A stretch of DNA of 64,000 nucleotides from Mycobacterium sp. URHD0025 (GTDB lineage: Bacteria; Actinomycetota; Actinomycetes; Mycobacteriales; Mycobacteriaceae): contig NZ_KE384491.1 in the NCBI RefSeq assembly GCF_000426065.1, positions 639,003 to 703,002 of the forward strand, given 5' to 3'. Shown one piece after another: positions 33,190-41,789 of this stretch. The position numbers were made by a program, and so were the translations under genes. Position 1 is the first letter of the stretch, and the number at the start of each line of letters is the position of its first letter. The notes beneath the pieces were generated by a model that saw only the letters and a program-made list of their open reading frames with translations, ran no database searches and was not told where the DNA came from.

Positions 33190-34388
33190 TACCGGCTCGG
33201 TAGGTTCAACCGGCGTTTGGCGAGGATATTTCGCATCATCTCCGAACTCCCCCCGGACACGGTGTAGGCACGAGACCACAACCAGCACTCTCGCAGCCGT
33301 TGTTTCGCCTGCTGCACATCGACATCGGCGGCAACGGTACACACGGTCGCGCCGAGTTCGGTTCCGTACGCCGAAACCCGGTGGTATGTCTCGGCGAAGC
33401 TCAGCTTCGCGATGGAGCCGTCGCCGATCTCATCGGCACCAGCGATCATCCGTTCGACATGATCGTCGATGAACGCCTTGGCCACCTCGACCTCGACGGC
33501 GAGTTCGGTCACCGTCTGACGGATGTCGTCATGGTCGAGCGCGGGCCGGCCCCCGAGGGTCGCGCGCCGAGCCACCGTCACCAGGTCGTCGATCAGCAGC
33601 TCCAGCAGGATGACGTTGCCACCGATACCGAAGCGCTCGAAGTCCAGGCCTGCCATGATGATCGACCATCCCTGGCCGGGTTCGCCGATGAGTCCATCCG
33701 GGGCGACGGTGACACCGTCGAAGAAGACCTCATTCACCTCGATCGCTTCGTTGATCGTCCGGATCGGCCGCACCTGTACCCCCGGCGTCGATAATGGAAC
33801 GACAAACGCCGACAGCCCGTGATGCCGTGTCGCGGAGGGGTCTGTCCGGATCAAGGCAAGACCCATGTCGGCCCAGTGTCCGTCAGTGATCCAGGTCTTC
33901 TGCCCGTCGAGAACCCAGGAGCCGTCGTCGCGGCGCACACCGCGGCAGCGCACCCCGGCGATGTCGCTGCCGGCATCGGGCTCGCTGAGCATCTGACACC
34001 ACACGTGCTCGCTGCGCCGGATCGGCGGCAGCAGGGCGGCCTTCTGCTCGTCAGACCCGAAGTGAAGCAGCACGTGTGCCGCCAGGTTGACCTGATCGAC
34101 CGGCCGGGGCGCACGGGCCCGCAGGAGTTCTTCGCTGACGATGCGATCGTGCAGCGGATGGTGATCCGGCCTGCCGCCGTACTCGACCGGCCAGTCCGCG
34201 CCGACGAAGCCCCCTGCGAACAGGCTCGCGAACCAGCTGCGAAGCTGAGCCTCCTGCTCGGCATTCTCCGGTGCCCGGCGCCCTTCGCGTGCGGCAAAAG
34301 GCGGCGCGTGCTCCTCGATATGCGCCCGCACACGCTGCCTGAATTCCGACAGCTGCACCGCACCGGGCCGATCGACCGTGATACTCAC
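33189..34388 (-). CDS. Acyl-CoA dehydrogenase, full-length subunit
   Basis: 399 residues starting at GTG (VSITVDRPGAV), which overlaps the stop of the short ACAD gene. The FAD loop CQMLSEPDAGSDIAG and LDGQKTWITDGHWAD are intact; the C-terminus reads VSGGSSEMMRNILAKRRLNLPSR, so the MCAD-type catalytic Glu before GTS is replaced by Gly. Immediately coupled to a FadE28-like short ACAD, it very probably forms an alpha2-beta2 heterotetramer with it. It resembles FadE17/FadE26-type ACADs of steroid side-chain or ring degradation. Confidence 0.87.
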   Translation of the reverse strand: MSITVDRPGAVQLSEFRQRVRAHIEEHAPPFAAREGRRAPENAEQEAQLRSWFASLFAGGFVGADWPVEYGGRPDHHPLHDRIVSEELLRARAPRPVDQVNLAAHVLLHFGSDEQKAALLPPIRRSEHVWCQMLSEPDAGSDIAGVRCRGVRRDDGSWVLDGQKTWITDGHWADMGLALIRTDPSATRHHGLSAFVVPLSTPGVQVRPIRTINEAIEVNEVFFDGVTVAPDGLIGEPGQGWSIIMAGLDFERFGIGGNVILLELLIDDLVTVARRATLGGRPALDHDDIRQTVTELAVEVEVAKAFIDDHVERMIAGADEIGDGSIAKLSFAETYHRVSAYGTELGATVCTVAADVDVQQAKQRLRECWLWSRAYTVSGGSSEMMRNILAKRRLNLPSR

Positions 34389-35383
34389 CAGCCGGCCTTC
34401 TCCGCCAGATCCGCCCGGCTCGTGCGGGCCGAGCCGAGTAGGTAGCCGTTGGTGAAGGTACGGCGCAATTCGTGGTGCAAGGGGTACTCCCAGGTGAATC
34501 CGATACCACCGGACAGTTGCATACATTCGTCGACGGCAGCGGTGGCCTTCGACGCGACGAAGGCGTGCGCCGTGGCGGACAACGCAATCGCGTCGGCCGT
34601 CACGTCCGCACGTGCCAGGGCGCGAGCAGCCTTCATGCTCACTGCGCGCGCCTTCGCCTCCAGGACAAGAAGATCGACGAGTCGGTGCTGCACCGCCTGA
34701 AAGCTCGCGATGGGCGCACCGAAGGCAATCCTGTCCTTCAGATAGGCCACCAGCCGAGCGAAAGTCTGTGACAGAGCGCCCACCGAGTCCGCGCTGAGCA
34801 GGACCCTGGCTACCGCCAACAGCTGTTCGGCCCGCTGCGGTCCTCCGATGGCCACACCGTCTGTGCCCGCGAGGTCGACACGCCAGGCCGGCCGGCTGAC
34901 CTCCAGCAGTTCGTCGTCGCGGGTCCTCGGCACTGCATCGGACATCTCGAACAGCTGAATTCCGTTGCTTCCCAGTGCTATCAAGATTCGTAGGGAATCC
35001 ACACCGGTGACCCGAACGGTATCGCCGGCCAGCGCCACTGCCGATGGCGCAGCACCGGCCAGCACCTCGCCGAGCCAACGTTCGCGAATCTCGGCCGGCG
35101 CCGATGCCAGCGCCGCTGCGGCCACCACAGCGCCCAGCCACGTCGACCGGTCGCCGGCGCGCCCGAGTTCCTCGGCCACCACAGTCGCCTCCACGGGCCG
35201 CCAGCCGGCTCCACCGAGTGACTCATCGACCAGCAGCCCCGTCCAGTCCATGCCGGCAAGCCCGGTCAGCGAATCCTTCTCACCGCGGCCGGTGAGGAAT
35301 TCGCGCGCCGAATCCCGTAGGAATTCCAGATCGACAGTGTTCATATAGTCCAGGACGCCATGGGAGCGTTCGTCGACGGTCAC
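34385..35383 (-). CDS. Short acyl-CoA dehydrogenase, FadE27/28-like subunit
   Basis: 332 residues lacking the EPxxGSD loop, with C-terminal LSGGIGFTWEYPLHHELRRTF characteristic of the short subunits. The segment FGAPIASFQAVQHRLVDLLV is the dimer/FAD contact region these subunits keep. A start at 35383 (MTVDER) lies 6 bp after the amidohydrolase stop; MNTVDLEF at 35344 is an alternative that matches family N-termini better. Its product should pair with the full-length ACAD encoded directly downstream. Confidence 0.84.
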   Translation of the reverse strand: MTVDERSHGVLDYMNTVDLEFLRDSAREFLTGRGEKDSLTGLAGMDWTGLLVDESLGGAGWRPVEATVVAEELGRAGDRSTWLGAVVAAAALASAPAEIRERWLGEVLAGAAPSAVALAGDTVRVTGVDSLRILIALGSNGIQLFEMSDAVPRTRDDELLEVSRPAWRVDLAGTDGVAIGGPQRAEQLLAVARVLLSADSVGALSQTFARLVAYLKDRIAFGAPIASFQAVQHRLVDLLVLEAKARAVSMKAARALARADVTADAIALSATAHAFVASKATAAVDECMQLSGGIGFTWEYPLHHELRRTFTNGYLLGSARTSRADLAEKAGW

Positions 35384-35389
35384 CGCCGA

Positions 35390-36586
35390 TTAGCTCCGAG
35401 CGAGCAGTGCGTCGGCGTTGTCCCGCATGATCCGCTTCTTGGCGGCATCGTCGAGCGGGTCGAGGAGCTTGACGAAGTCGGCGGGCTCGGCCAGACCCTC
35501 GGCGTGCGGATAATCCGACCCCATCAGCAGGCACTCGTCGTAACCCAGTCGGTCCACGATGGTGGGGATGTCGTCCTCGGGATAGGGCACCACACCGACA
35601 TGCCTGCGGAAGATCTCTGACGGACGCTCGGTGAGCTTGCCGCCGATCCACGGCCCGTTGCGGCCCATACCGCGGCTCTTGTCCATATGGATCACGAACT
35701 GCGGCACCCATTCCGCGCCGTGTTCTGCCACCAGGGCGTTGAGGCCCGGAAACCGGCCGAACAGGTTGTCGAACACCAACGCCGACAGGGTGTCCTCGAT
35801 GGGACGCTGACCATAGATGTTCATCCACTGCCATGCCGACATGTGCCACGCAGCGGGGTCCGGGTTGTGCCCCCACGCGGGCGAGATGGCGTTGAAGTAC
35901 CAGAACGGCTGGATGTGGAAGACCAGTGTGCAGCCGGCTTCCTGGAGGCGGGCGTAGATCGGGTCGAAGTACGGGTCTCCGGGCGAGCGCCCGTGCGCCG
36001 GGCCGGTGGGAAGTAGCACCATTTTCGCACCTTGGGCGATGATCGCCTCGGTTTCGGCGATGGATGACTCCAGGTCACGCAGCGACAGCAGCGCGGTCGC
36101 GTAGATCGTGTCCTGATAGTTGAAACCCCAGGTGTCGTCGAACCAGCGGTTGAAGGATCTCAGGTTCGCGTATAGCGCCTCGGTGTCGTCGACGTAGTGT
36201 TCGGCGGCCAGGGCCATGCCCGCCGGGAAGATCACGGCGCGCTCGACGTTCTGCTCGGCCATCACTTTCAATCGCGCATCGCGCTCCAGCCACTCCGGCT
36301 GCATGGGCTGGGGCTCATAGGTTTCGTCCGGGTTGCCCGAGCCCATCTGCTTGAGCATCTCCTTGAGCGACCCCGGTCGGTAGGCCAGGTCGAAGCCCAG
36401 CCCCGCCTCACTGTTGAACGTTGCGATCCGGTGCCCGGCGAGGATGACCTCCTTCCCGTCGACACCCCTCACCGGCGCGATGGCACGATCATGAAACTCT
36501 TTGGGCAGATACCGGGTAAACGCATCACGCGTCTCGTAGCAATGGGTGTCGCAGTCGAAAATCCCGTAGTCGAGTTTCGCCGTCAC
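35390..36586 (-). CDS. Amidohydrolase-2 family protein, first gene of the long minus operon
   Basis: 398 residues. It has D13-T-H15 (CDTHCYETRD) at the metal site, histidine in LVFHIQPFWYFN and the C-terminal catalytic aspartate in LLMGSDYPHAEGLAEP. The active-site HIQPFWYF is more aromatic than in the other four paralogues (HACDSG, HIGSSS, HIGSSG, HASDSG), indicating a different substrate. It leads seven genes in one direction (down to 28756) and faces the ACAD at 36690 across an operator. Confidence 0.85.
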   Translation of the reverse strand: MTAKLDYGIFDCDTHCYETRDAFTRYLPKEFHDRAIAPVRGVDGKEVILAGHRIATFNSEAGLGFDLAYRPGSLKEMLKQMGSGNPDETYEPQPMQPEWLERDARLKVMAEQNVERAVIFPAGMALAAEHYVDDTEALYANLRSFNRWFDDTWGFNYQDTIYATALLSLRDLESSIAETEAIIAQGAKMVLLPTGPAHGRSPGDPYFDPIYARLQEAGCTLVFHIQPFWYFNAISPAWGHNPDPAAWHMSAWQWMNIYGQRPIEDTLSALVFDNLFGRFPGLNALVAEHGAEWVPQFVIHMDKSRGMGRNGPWIGGKLTERPSEIFRRHVGVVPYPEDDIPTIVDRLGYDECLLMGSDYPHAEGLAEPADFVKLLDPLDDAAKKRIMRDNADALLARS

Positions 36587-36604
36587 CGGTCATCTCCCTT
36601 CGGT

Positions 36605-36620
36605 GAGAATGAATATTCTC
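36605..36620. promoter_or_regulatory. Island operator, perfect GAGAAT/ATTCTC pair
   Basis: GAGAAT, GAAT, ATTCTC: both half-sites perfect with 4-bp spacing. It lies 19 bp upstream of the amidohydrolase start (36586, minus) and about 70 bp from the ACAD start (36690, plus). A weaker half-site CAGAAA follows after 6 bp, and ACTATC after a further 4, continuing the alternating pattern. This is one of the best sites in the window. Confidence 0.72.
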
Positions 36621-36689
36621 TGATTTCAGAAAACATACTATCCTGATCCGGAAATGCCCATACCAGGGCGGCACACAGTTAGGGAGACC

Positions 36690-37796
36690 ATGACCTCAGC
36701 GGCCGACGAACTCCGGCAGGCCGTCCGCGAATTCCTAGCCGCCACAACCCCCAGCGAGGTGGTCAGGCGCTTGATGGACACCGACGTGGGCTACGACGAG
36801 ACCACCTTGCGGCGGATGGCATCCGAACTCGGCCTGCACAGCATCGCGGTTCCAGAGCAGTTCGGTGGCGCCGGGGCGACTACCGCTGAACTCGCCGTGG
36901 TGTTCGAGGAGATGGGTGCGGCCCTGGTGTGCGCACCGTTCTTCGCCACCGTGGCCCTTGCCATTCCGGCCATCCTGACCAGCGGCGACGAACAGGCCGC
37001 GGCGGACCTCATCCCGCGACTGGTCGACGGCACAGATACCGCGACGCTGGTTCTCAACAGCCGGCTCGGGCCGTGGGATCCGACCGCGGTCGCACTGACC
37101 GCGCATGACGAGGGCGGGGCTTACACCATCCGCGGTTCGGCGCCGATGGTCCTCGACGGCCATACCGCGGCGATCGTGCTGGTCGCGGCCCACGACAGCA
37201 CTGGCACGTCGCTGTTCGCGGTCGCAGGCGACGCCGAGGGACTGACCCGCACACCACTGGCCGGAATGGATCGCACCCGCAAGATCGCCCATCTCGATTT
37301 CCACGGCGCACCGGCCCGGCTCATCGGTCGTCCGGGAGCTGCGGAGCACGGCCTGGCCCTGTGCTCGGACATCGCAACCGTACTGTTGGCCGCCGAGCAA
37401 CTCGGGGGTGCCGCCCGCTGCCTGGATACCGCAGTCGGATATGCCAAGGACCGCATCCAGTTCGGACGTCCGATCGGAAGTTTCCAAGCCGTAAAACACC
37501 GGTGCGCGGACATGCTGGTGGAGGTGGAGGGCGCCCGCTCGGCGGTGGTGCACGCAGCGGCGACGACGACTCCCGGCGAGTTGGCGATCGCCGCGTCAGT
37601 GGCCAAACTGGCGGCCTCCGAGGCATTCATGCATGTGGCGTTCGACAACATGCGCATCCATGGCGGACTCGGCTTCACTTGGGAACACGACGCACACCTA
37701 TACATGCGGCGCGCCAAGGCGAGCGCGCTGATGTTCGGCGATGCCGATCACCACGCATCGCGACTGGCCGACCTCGTCACTTCGATACCTGTCTGA
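36690..37796 (+). CDS. Short-type acyl-CoA dehydrogenase
   Basis: 368 residues from ATG 36690, which has GGGAG just upstream; a start at 36654 would add 12 residues with no ribosome site. It has VPEQFGGAGATTAEL, FGRPIGSFQAVKHRCADMLVEVEGAR and the C-terminal IHGGLGFTWEHDAHLYMRRAKAS of FadE28-like subunits, but no EPxxGSD loop. No full-length ACAD adjoins it, so its partner must be encoded elsewhere in the island (24561 is unpaired). It is followed 15 bp later by an LLM-type oxidoreductase. Confidence 0.84.
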   Translation: MTSAADELRQAVREFLAATTPSEVVRRLMDTDVGYDETTLRRMASELGLHSIAVPEQFGGAGATTAELAVVFEEMGAALVCAPFFATVALAIPAILTSGDEQAAADLIPRLVDGTDTATLVLNSRLGPWDPTAVALTAHDEGGAYTIRGSAPMVLDGHTAAIVLVAAHDSTGTSLFAVAGDAEGLTRTPLAGMDRTRKIAHLDFHGAPARLIGRPGAAEHGLALCSDIATVLLAAEQLGGAARCLDTAVGYAKDRIQFGRPIGSFQAVKHRCADMLVEVEGARSAVVHAAATTTPGELAIAASVAKLAASEAFMHVAFDNMRIHGGLGFTWEHDAHLYMRRAKASALMFGDADHHASRLADLVTSIPV

Positions 37797-37811
37797 TTGG
37801 AGAAACATCCC

Positions 37812-38711
37812 TTGACCGTCTCGTTTTCTCTCGAGCTGCCCACCCAACGCGTCGACTCCCCGGACGAATTCGTCACCGCGGCAGCCATCGCCGATATCGC
37901 AGGCTCTGCCGAGGCTGCCGGGTATGCCGCGGTACACGTCACCGACCATCCCGCACCGGATGCCAGATGGCTCGACCACGGCGGACATCATGCGCTCGAT
38001 CCGTTCGTGGCACTGTCCTTCGCGGCTGCGGCTACCGACACACTGCGGCTGCTCACCAACGTCTACATCGCCGCGTACCGCAATCCGTTTCTCGGCGCGA
38101 AATCGATTCAGAGCCTGCAGGTACTGTCCGGTGGTCGGCTCATCATCGGTACCGCGGCCGGTTATCTCAAGCCCGAGTTCCGGGCACTCGGGGTGGAGTT
38201 CGATCGTCGTGGCGCGTTGCTGGACCAGGCGCTGGACGTCTTGGACAAGGTGCTCAGCGGTGACGATATCGCTTATACCGGTTCATCATTCGCCGCACGC
38301 AGCGTGCGCTTACGTCCCGCAACGCCACCTCCGCCGGTGTGGGTCGGCGGCAACAGCAAACCTGCCGTGCGTCGCGCGATCAGACGTGGCCAAGGCTGGG
38401 CACCATTCAACACATTCGGCTACGCCACCGCATCCCGAACTGCCGAGATCTCGACCGTCGAGGAACTTGAGGCAGCGATCGCCTGGGCGAAGTGCTACGC
38501 CGACGAGATCGGGCGCACCGCACCGCTGGACATCTGCTTCTCTGCGGGCAGCATGCTCGACGAGAGCAGATCGACCGATGAGCGCCACACCCTGATCGAG
38601 CGGCTGACCACGGCCGGCGTCACCTGGCTTCCCATCGCACCGAATGGCGATGACCGCGATGGGTACATCGAACGTGCACAAGCGTTCGCCAAGGAATTCG
38701 TCTGCGGCTGA
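37812..38711 (+). CDS. LLM-class (luciferase-like) F420 or flavin oxidoreductase
   Basis: 299 residues. The start is TTG 37812 with GGAGAA nine bases upstream. Features of the luciferase-like TIM barrel are AGYAAVHVTDHPAPD, LRLLTNVYIAAYRNPFLGAKSIQSLQVLSGGRLIIGTAAGYLKPEF (given as adjacent segments) and PPVWVGGNSKPAVRRA. Mycobacterial members mostly use F420, reducing or oxidising enones, ketones or alcohols; some are FMN monooxygenases. The reaction here is unknown. It forms a two-gene transcript with the ACAD. Confidence 0.83.
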   Translation: MTVSFSLELPTQRVDSPDEFVTAAAIADIAGSAEAAGYAAVHVTDHPAPDARWLDHGGHHALDPFVALSFAAAATDTLRLLTNVYIAAYRNPFLGAKSIQSLQVLSGGRLIIGTAAGYLKPEFRALGVEFDRRGALLDQALDVLDKVLSGDDIAYTGSSFAARSVRLRPATPPPPVWVGGNSKPAVRRAIRRGQGWAPFNTFGYATASRTAEISTVEELEAAIAWAKCYADEIGRTAPLDICFSAGSMLDESRSTDERHTLIERLTTAGVTWLPIAPNGDDRDGYIERAQAFAKEFVCG

Positions 38712-38718
38712 ATGACGC

Positions 38719-39162
38719 TCATCCGGATCGCATCAGGCTGTCCGACGCGAAGGCATCCACCGAGATTCGGCGATACCCGAACAGCCAGCGCCCTTCTTCA
38801 GGCACCAACACGTCACGGTACCGGCCCCAGTGGTCGAGCCCGATATCGGTGTGCACCGCGAAATAGCTGCTGACCTCGACCCGCTCCTTGCTGACAGCTC
38901 CGAATCTGACACTTGAGACGTGATGGCGCACGAACGTCGGTTTGGCGCGTGTGGCGTGCTGCGGCGCAGACATCGCGGCACCGAGTCCTGCTTCGATCGC
39001 GGCGGGACCGGTAAGGGGATCGTCGCCCCCGGTGAACTCCAAAATCCCATCCGAGGCGAAACACGCAGCCAGCCCCCGGAGATCGAAACGGTCGGTGGCA
39101 GCGGTGTAGTCCGCCAGCAGTTGTCGCGCGGCTTCTCGGATCGAAAGCTCCCACTCGTACAT
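38719..39162 (-). CDS. SnoaL/NTF2-like protein
   Basis: 147 residues with an NTF2-like cone fold: REAARQLLADYTAATDRFDLRGLAACFASDGILEF, quoted here as adjacent helical and strand parts, then a RYRDVLVPEEGRWLFGYRRISVD end typical of SnoaL_4 proteins. Such proteins act as small isomerases, dehydratases or ring-hydroxylating-dioxygenase beta-like scaffolds. ATG 39162 has AGGAG six bases upstream. It is divergent from the isochorismatase-fold gene across a 49-bp gap that contains an operator. Confidence 0.82.
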   Translation of the reverse strand: MYEWELSIREAARQLLADYTAATDRFDLRGLAACFASDGILEFTGGDDPLTGPAAIEAGLGAAMSAPQHATRAKPTFVRHHVSSVRFGAVSKERVEVSSYFAVHTDIGLDHWGRYRDVLVPEEGRWLFGYRRISVDAFASDSLMRSG

Positions 39163-39195
39163 CGATTCTCCTCTGGAAATTCCCCTGGCACAGAC

Positions 39196-39211
39196 GATAA
39201 CGTCTATTCTC
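39196..39211. promoter_or_regulatory. Island operator abutting the start codon at 39212
   Basis: GATAAC, GTCT, ATTCTC, directly followed by the ATG at 39212. GATAAC is a 4/6 half-site that recurs at 39873 and 55861 and, inverted (GTTATC), at 62567. The gap between divergent starts is only 49 bp, so the plus gene probably has no 5' leader and the operator overlaps its promoter. Confidence 0.5.
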
Positions 39212-39874
39212 ATGCCTCGTCCCAACCTTAGCGATCTCGTCTCGCCACGTACGTCAGCAGTTGTCACCCAGGAGTGCCAGGGTGGCGTGATCGGCCCGCA
39301 GGCCGGACTGCCGATGCTGGCCCACGAGGCGGAGCGCCAGGCGATCCCAAACATCGTCAAGTTGCTACCGGCCGGGCGGGCGGCTGGCGTTGCCGTTGTG
39401 CACTGCCTGATCCAGCGTCGGCCAGACGGTCGCGGCTCGAACTCCAATGCGCGGTTGTTCGCCGCGGGAAAGTCCTTCGATGCCGACCTGAGTCCGGGCA
39501 GCCCGGGAGCGTCTCTGCTTCCCGGACTCGGGGGTGACGATTCCGACCTGGTGCTCACCCGAACCCATGGCGCCAGCCCGATGACGGGCACCGACCTCGA
39601 CTCGGTGCTACGGAATATGGGGATCACAACCATTGTCGGCGTGGGTGTTTCGATCAACGTCGCGATGACCAACTTCGTCATGGACGCCGTGAACCGCAGC
39701 TACCAGTTCGTTCTCCCCCGCGACGCGGTTGCCGGCTACCCCCGGGAGTACGCCGACGCCGTGATCGATAACACGCTGGCGCTACTTGCCACGGTCACGA
39801 CGACCGAAGAGGTGATACAGGCCTGGTCGGGCGCACGATCTGGCCCGGATGTAGATGTTCATACAGGAGGGTGA
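39212..39874 (+). CDS. Isochorismatase-fold protein lacking the catalytic triad
   Basis: 220 residues of the cysteine-hydrolase (isochorismatase-like) fold. Aligning by eye with the family, the nucleophilic cysteine position in the GVxxNxCV motif is alanine 151 (GVGVSINVAMT), the catalytic aspartate of the DMQ motif is glutamate 21 (VVTQECQGG) and the lysine is arginine 117 (LVLTRTHG). All three catalytic residues are therefore changed, arguing against ordinary amide hydrolysis. It may bind a ligand, have altered chemistry, or belong to a pseudo-enzyme branch. The ATG is immediately behind an operator half-site and no Shine-Dalgarno exists, so a leaderless mRNA is likely. Confidence 0.75.
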   Translation: MPRPNLSDLVSPRTSAVVTQECQGGVIGPQAGLPMLAHEAERQAIPNIVKLLPAGRAAGVAVVHCLIQRRPDGRGSNSNARLFAAGKSFDADLSPGSPGASLLPGLGGDDSDLVLTRTHGASPMTGTDLDSVLRNMGITTIVGVGVSINVAMTNFVMDAVNRSYQFVLPRDAVAGYPREYADAVIDNTLALLATVTTTEEVIQAWSGARSGPDVDVHTGG

Positions 39875-39910
39875 TAACGTCGTTCTCGAAACATGTAAAT
39901 GATCATTTTC
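39873..39910. promoter_or_regulatory. Island operator upstream of the 39.9-kb amidohydrolase
   Basis: Two adjacent dyads: GATAAC, 3 bp, GTTCTC at 39873-39887, and GTAAAT, GATC, ATTTTC at 39895-39910 (4/6 and 5/6 half-sites, 4-bp spacing). The second ends 24 bp before the ATG at 39935 and just before the GAGGAGG ribosome site. The first overlaps the stop of the preceding gene. The spacing between the two dyads departs by one base from the usual alternation. Confidence 0.45.
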
Positions 39911-39934
39911 ACTGGTCCGAGGAGGATTAGCCAC

Positions 39935-41134
39935 ATGCCTTCCCGCTCGCTTCCGTATCCGGTGTTCGACATCGATAACCACATGTACGAGACGACGGAC
40001 GCACTGCTCAAGTACCTGCCGAAGCAGCACCGAGGCAAGGTCGGGTATGTCGAGGTCAACGGACGTCCCAAGCTGGTCGTCAAAGACCACATCAGCCACA
40101 TGATCCCGAACCCGACCTTCTCGCGCGTGGCCCGGCCGGGCAGCGCCGAGGACTACTTCCTCGGCAACAACCCCGAGGGCCTGAACTTCCGCGAGTTCGT
40201 CGGCGAGGCAATGGATATCATTCCCGCCTACCAGTCACCGGCACCGCGGTTGGAGCTCATGGACGAGATGGGCATCGACCAGTGCGTCATGTATCCCACC
40301 CTTGCCAGCCTCATCGAGGAACGCACCACCGAGGACGTGGTGCTGACCCACGCCATCATCCACGCCCTGAACGAATGGATGCACGAGCACTGGACGTTCA
40401 ACTATCAGGATCGGATTTTCGCGACACCCGTCATCTGCCTCCCGCTGGTCGACGAGGCGATCAAGGAATTCCACTGGTGCCTTGAGCGCGGGATGAAGAC
40501 GTTCCTGGTGCGGCCGGCACCGGTGCCGAGCCGCTTCGGCGGAACGCGGTCGATGGGCCTGCCCGAGTTCGATCCGTTCTGGGCGGAAGTGGTCAAGGCC
40601 GATATCCCAGTGACATTCCATGCGTCCGACAGCGGCTATCAGAAGCACCTGATGGAGTGGGAGGGCGGCGACGAGTATTTGTCCTTCAAGCCCAGCGCAC
40701 TTCGCGAGGTCGTCATGGGCTTCCGCGCGATGGAGGACACTCTGGCCGCGCTCATCTGCCACGGGGCACTGTCCCGTTTCCCGGACCTACGGGTGCTGGT
40801 GGTGGAGAACGGAAGTGGCTGGGTGAAGAATCTGCTTCGTCAGTTGGACAAGGCGTATCGCGTGATGCCCAAGGAGTTCGACGAGCACCCAGTCGACGTG
40901 TTCAAGCGCAATGTCTACATCCACCCGTTCCTCGAGGACGACGTCAAGTCGATCGTCGACATCATGGGTGAGGATCATGTGATGTTCGGCTCCGATTTCC
41001 CGCATCCGGAGGGCATCGGTGACCCGCTCAGCTTCGTCGACCGCCTCGACGGGATCTCCGATGCAGCCAAGGTAAAAATCATGGGCGGCAATGCCATCGA
41101 GCAGTTGCGTCTGAACAAGGTCGCCGCGGTATGA
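39935..41134 (+). CDS. Amidohydrolase-2 family protein
   Basis: 399 residues from ATG 39935, preceded by GAGGAGG. An upstream in-frame ATG at 39899 lies within the operator and is unlikely. Metal-site D14-N-H16 (DIDNHMYETTD), HASDSGYQKH and catalytic aspartate in MFGSDFPHPEGIGDP. It is the closest paralogue of the protein at 4717 (DADNHLYEPTD, HACDSGYDRY, same loop lengths), suggesting recent duplication or parallel substrates. The stop overlaps the MaoC ATG by ATGA. Confidence 0.86.
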   Translation: MPSRSLPYPVFDIDNHMYETTDALLKYLPKQHRGKVGYVEVNGRPKLVVKDHISHMIPNPTFSRVARPGSAEDYFLGNNPEGLNFREFVGEAMDIIPAYQSPAPRLELMDEMGIDQCVMYPTLASLIEERTTEDVVLTHAIIHALNEWMHEHWTFNYQDRIFATPVICLPLVDEAIKEFHWCLERGMKTFLVRPAPVPSRFGGTRSMGLPEFDPFWAEVVKADIPVTFHASDSGYQKHLMEWEGGDEYLSFKPSALREVVMGFRAMEDTLAALICHGALSRFPDLRVLVVENGSGWVKNLLRQLDKAYRVMPKEFDEHPVDVFKRNVYIHPFLEDDVKSIVDIMGEDHVMFGSDFPHPEGIGDPLSFVDRLDGISDAAKVKIMGGNAIEQLRLNKVAAV

Positions 41135-41604
41135 CCCAGGCACCGCCCGCCCAGAAGACGTATCGGGGCGTTGCCGATTTCGAGGCGCATGTCGGAGAGC
41201 ACCTTGGCTACAGCGGGTGGCACACCCTAACCCAGCAGCAGATCGATCTGTTCGCCGATGCCACCGGCGATCATCAGTGGATCCACGTCGACGCGGATCG
41301 GGCTGCCACGGGCCCTTACGGCCGCACCATCGCTCACGGCTACCTGACACTGTCCCTGGTTCCGATTCTGGTGAAGCAGATCTATCAGGTGACCGGGCTT
41401 TCCATGCAGGTTAACGTCGGAGTCGACAAACTGCGGTTTCCCGCGCCAGTCCCAGTTGACTCGCGCATCAGGGCCGGCGCAGAACTCATCGCCGTTGATT
41501 CCGCCAAGTCGGGTTCGCGGGCCACCGTGCGGGTGACGGTGGAGGTCGAGGGATCCGGCCGGCCCGCATGCGTGGTGGACACCATCGCGCTCATGGTCGA
41601 TTGA
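41131..41604 (+). CDS. MaoC-type enoyl-CoA hydratase (NodN-like)
   Basis: 157 residues forming one hotdog domain. The hydratase motif is intact: D47 and H52 in FADATGDHQWIHVDADRAA, followed by TIAHGYLTLSL. This matches R-specific MaoC/NodN hydratases that add water to trans-2-enoyl-CoA. It is translationally coupled to the amidohydrolase and ends the transcript from 39.9 kb. The convergent CoA-transferase ends 235 bp further on. Confidence 0.88.
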   Translation: MTQAPPAQKTYRGVADFEAHVGEHLGYSGWHTLTQQQIDLFADATGDHQWIHVDADRAATGPYGRTIAHGYLTLSLVPILVKQIYQVTGLSMQVNVGVDKLRFPAPVPVDSRIRAGAELIAVDSAKSGSRATVRVTVEVEGSGRPACVVDTIALMVD

Positions 41605-41777
41605 TCGAGCAGGAAGCGGTTTCACGGCATCGCGATGTTCCCCACACCGGCCACGTGTGGCCGGCCGGAGCGGTTCAGGCCTGGCCGCTCAGGCCGGTTA
41701 CTGCCATCTGGCGCCCCGACTTATCACAAACAGGTTCGCCCTCAGTCTTGGAATCACAGCCTTTCTGCTGTCGATGC

Positions 41778-41789
41778 TGAGAATTCTCA
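41778..41789. promoter_or_regulatory. Perfect 12-bp palindrome TGAGAATTCTCA in a convergent intergenic region
   Basis: The two island half-sites overlap here to give TGAGAATTCTCA. The site lies between the 3' ends of two convergent genes (41604 and 41840), where no promoter is expected. The 235-bp stretch contains no convincing gene; a GGCCGG-rich inverted stretch at about 41646-41700 may act as terminator. Either the palindrome is decay of a lost gene's promoter, or it drives an unrecognised small RNA or antisense transcript. Confidence 0.4.
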
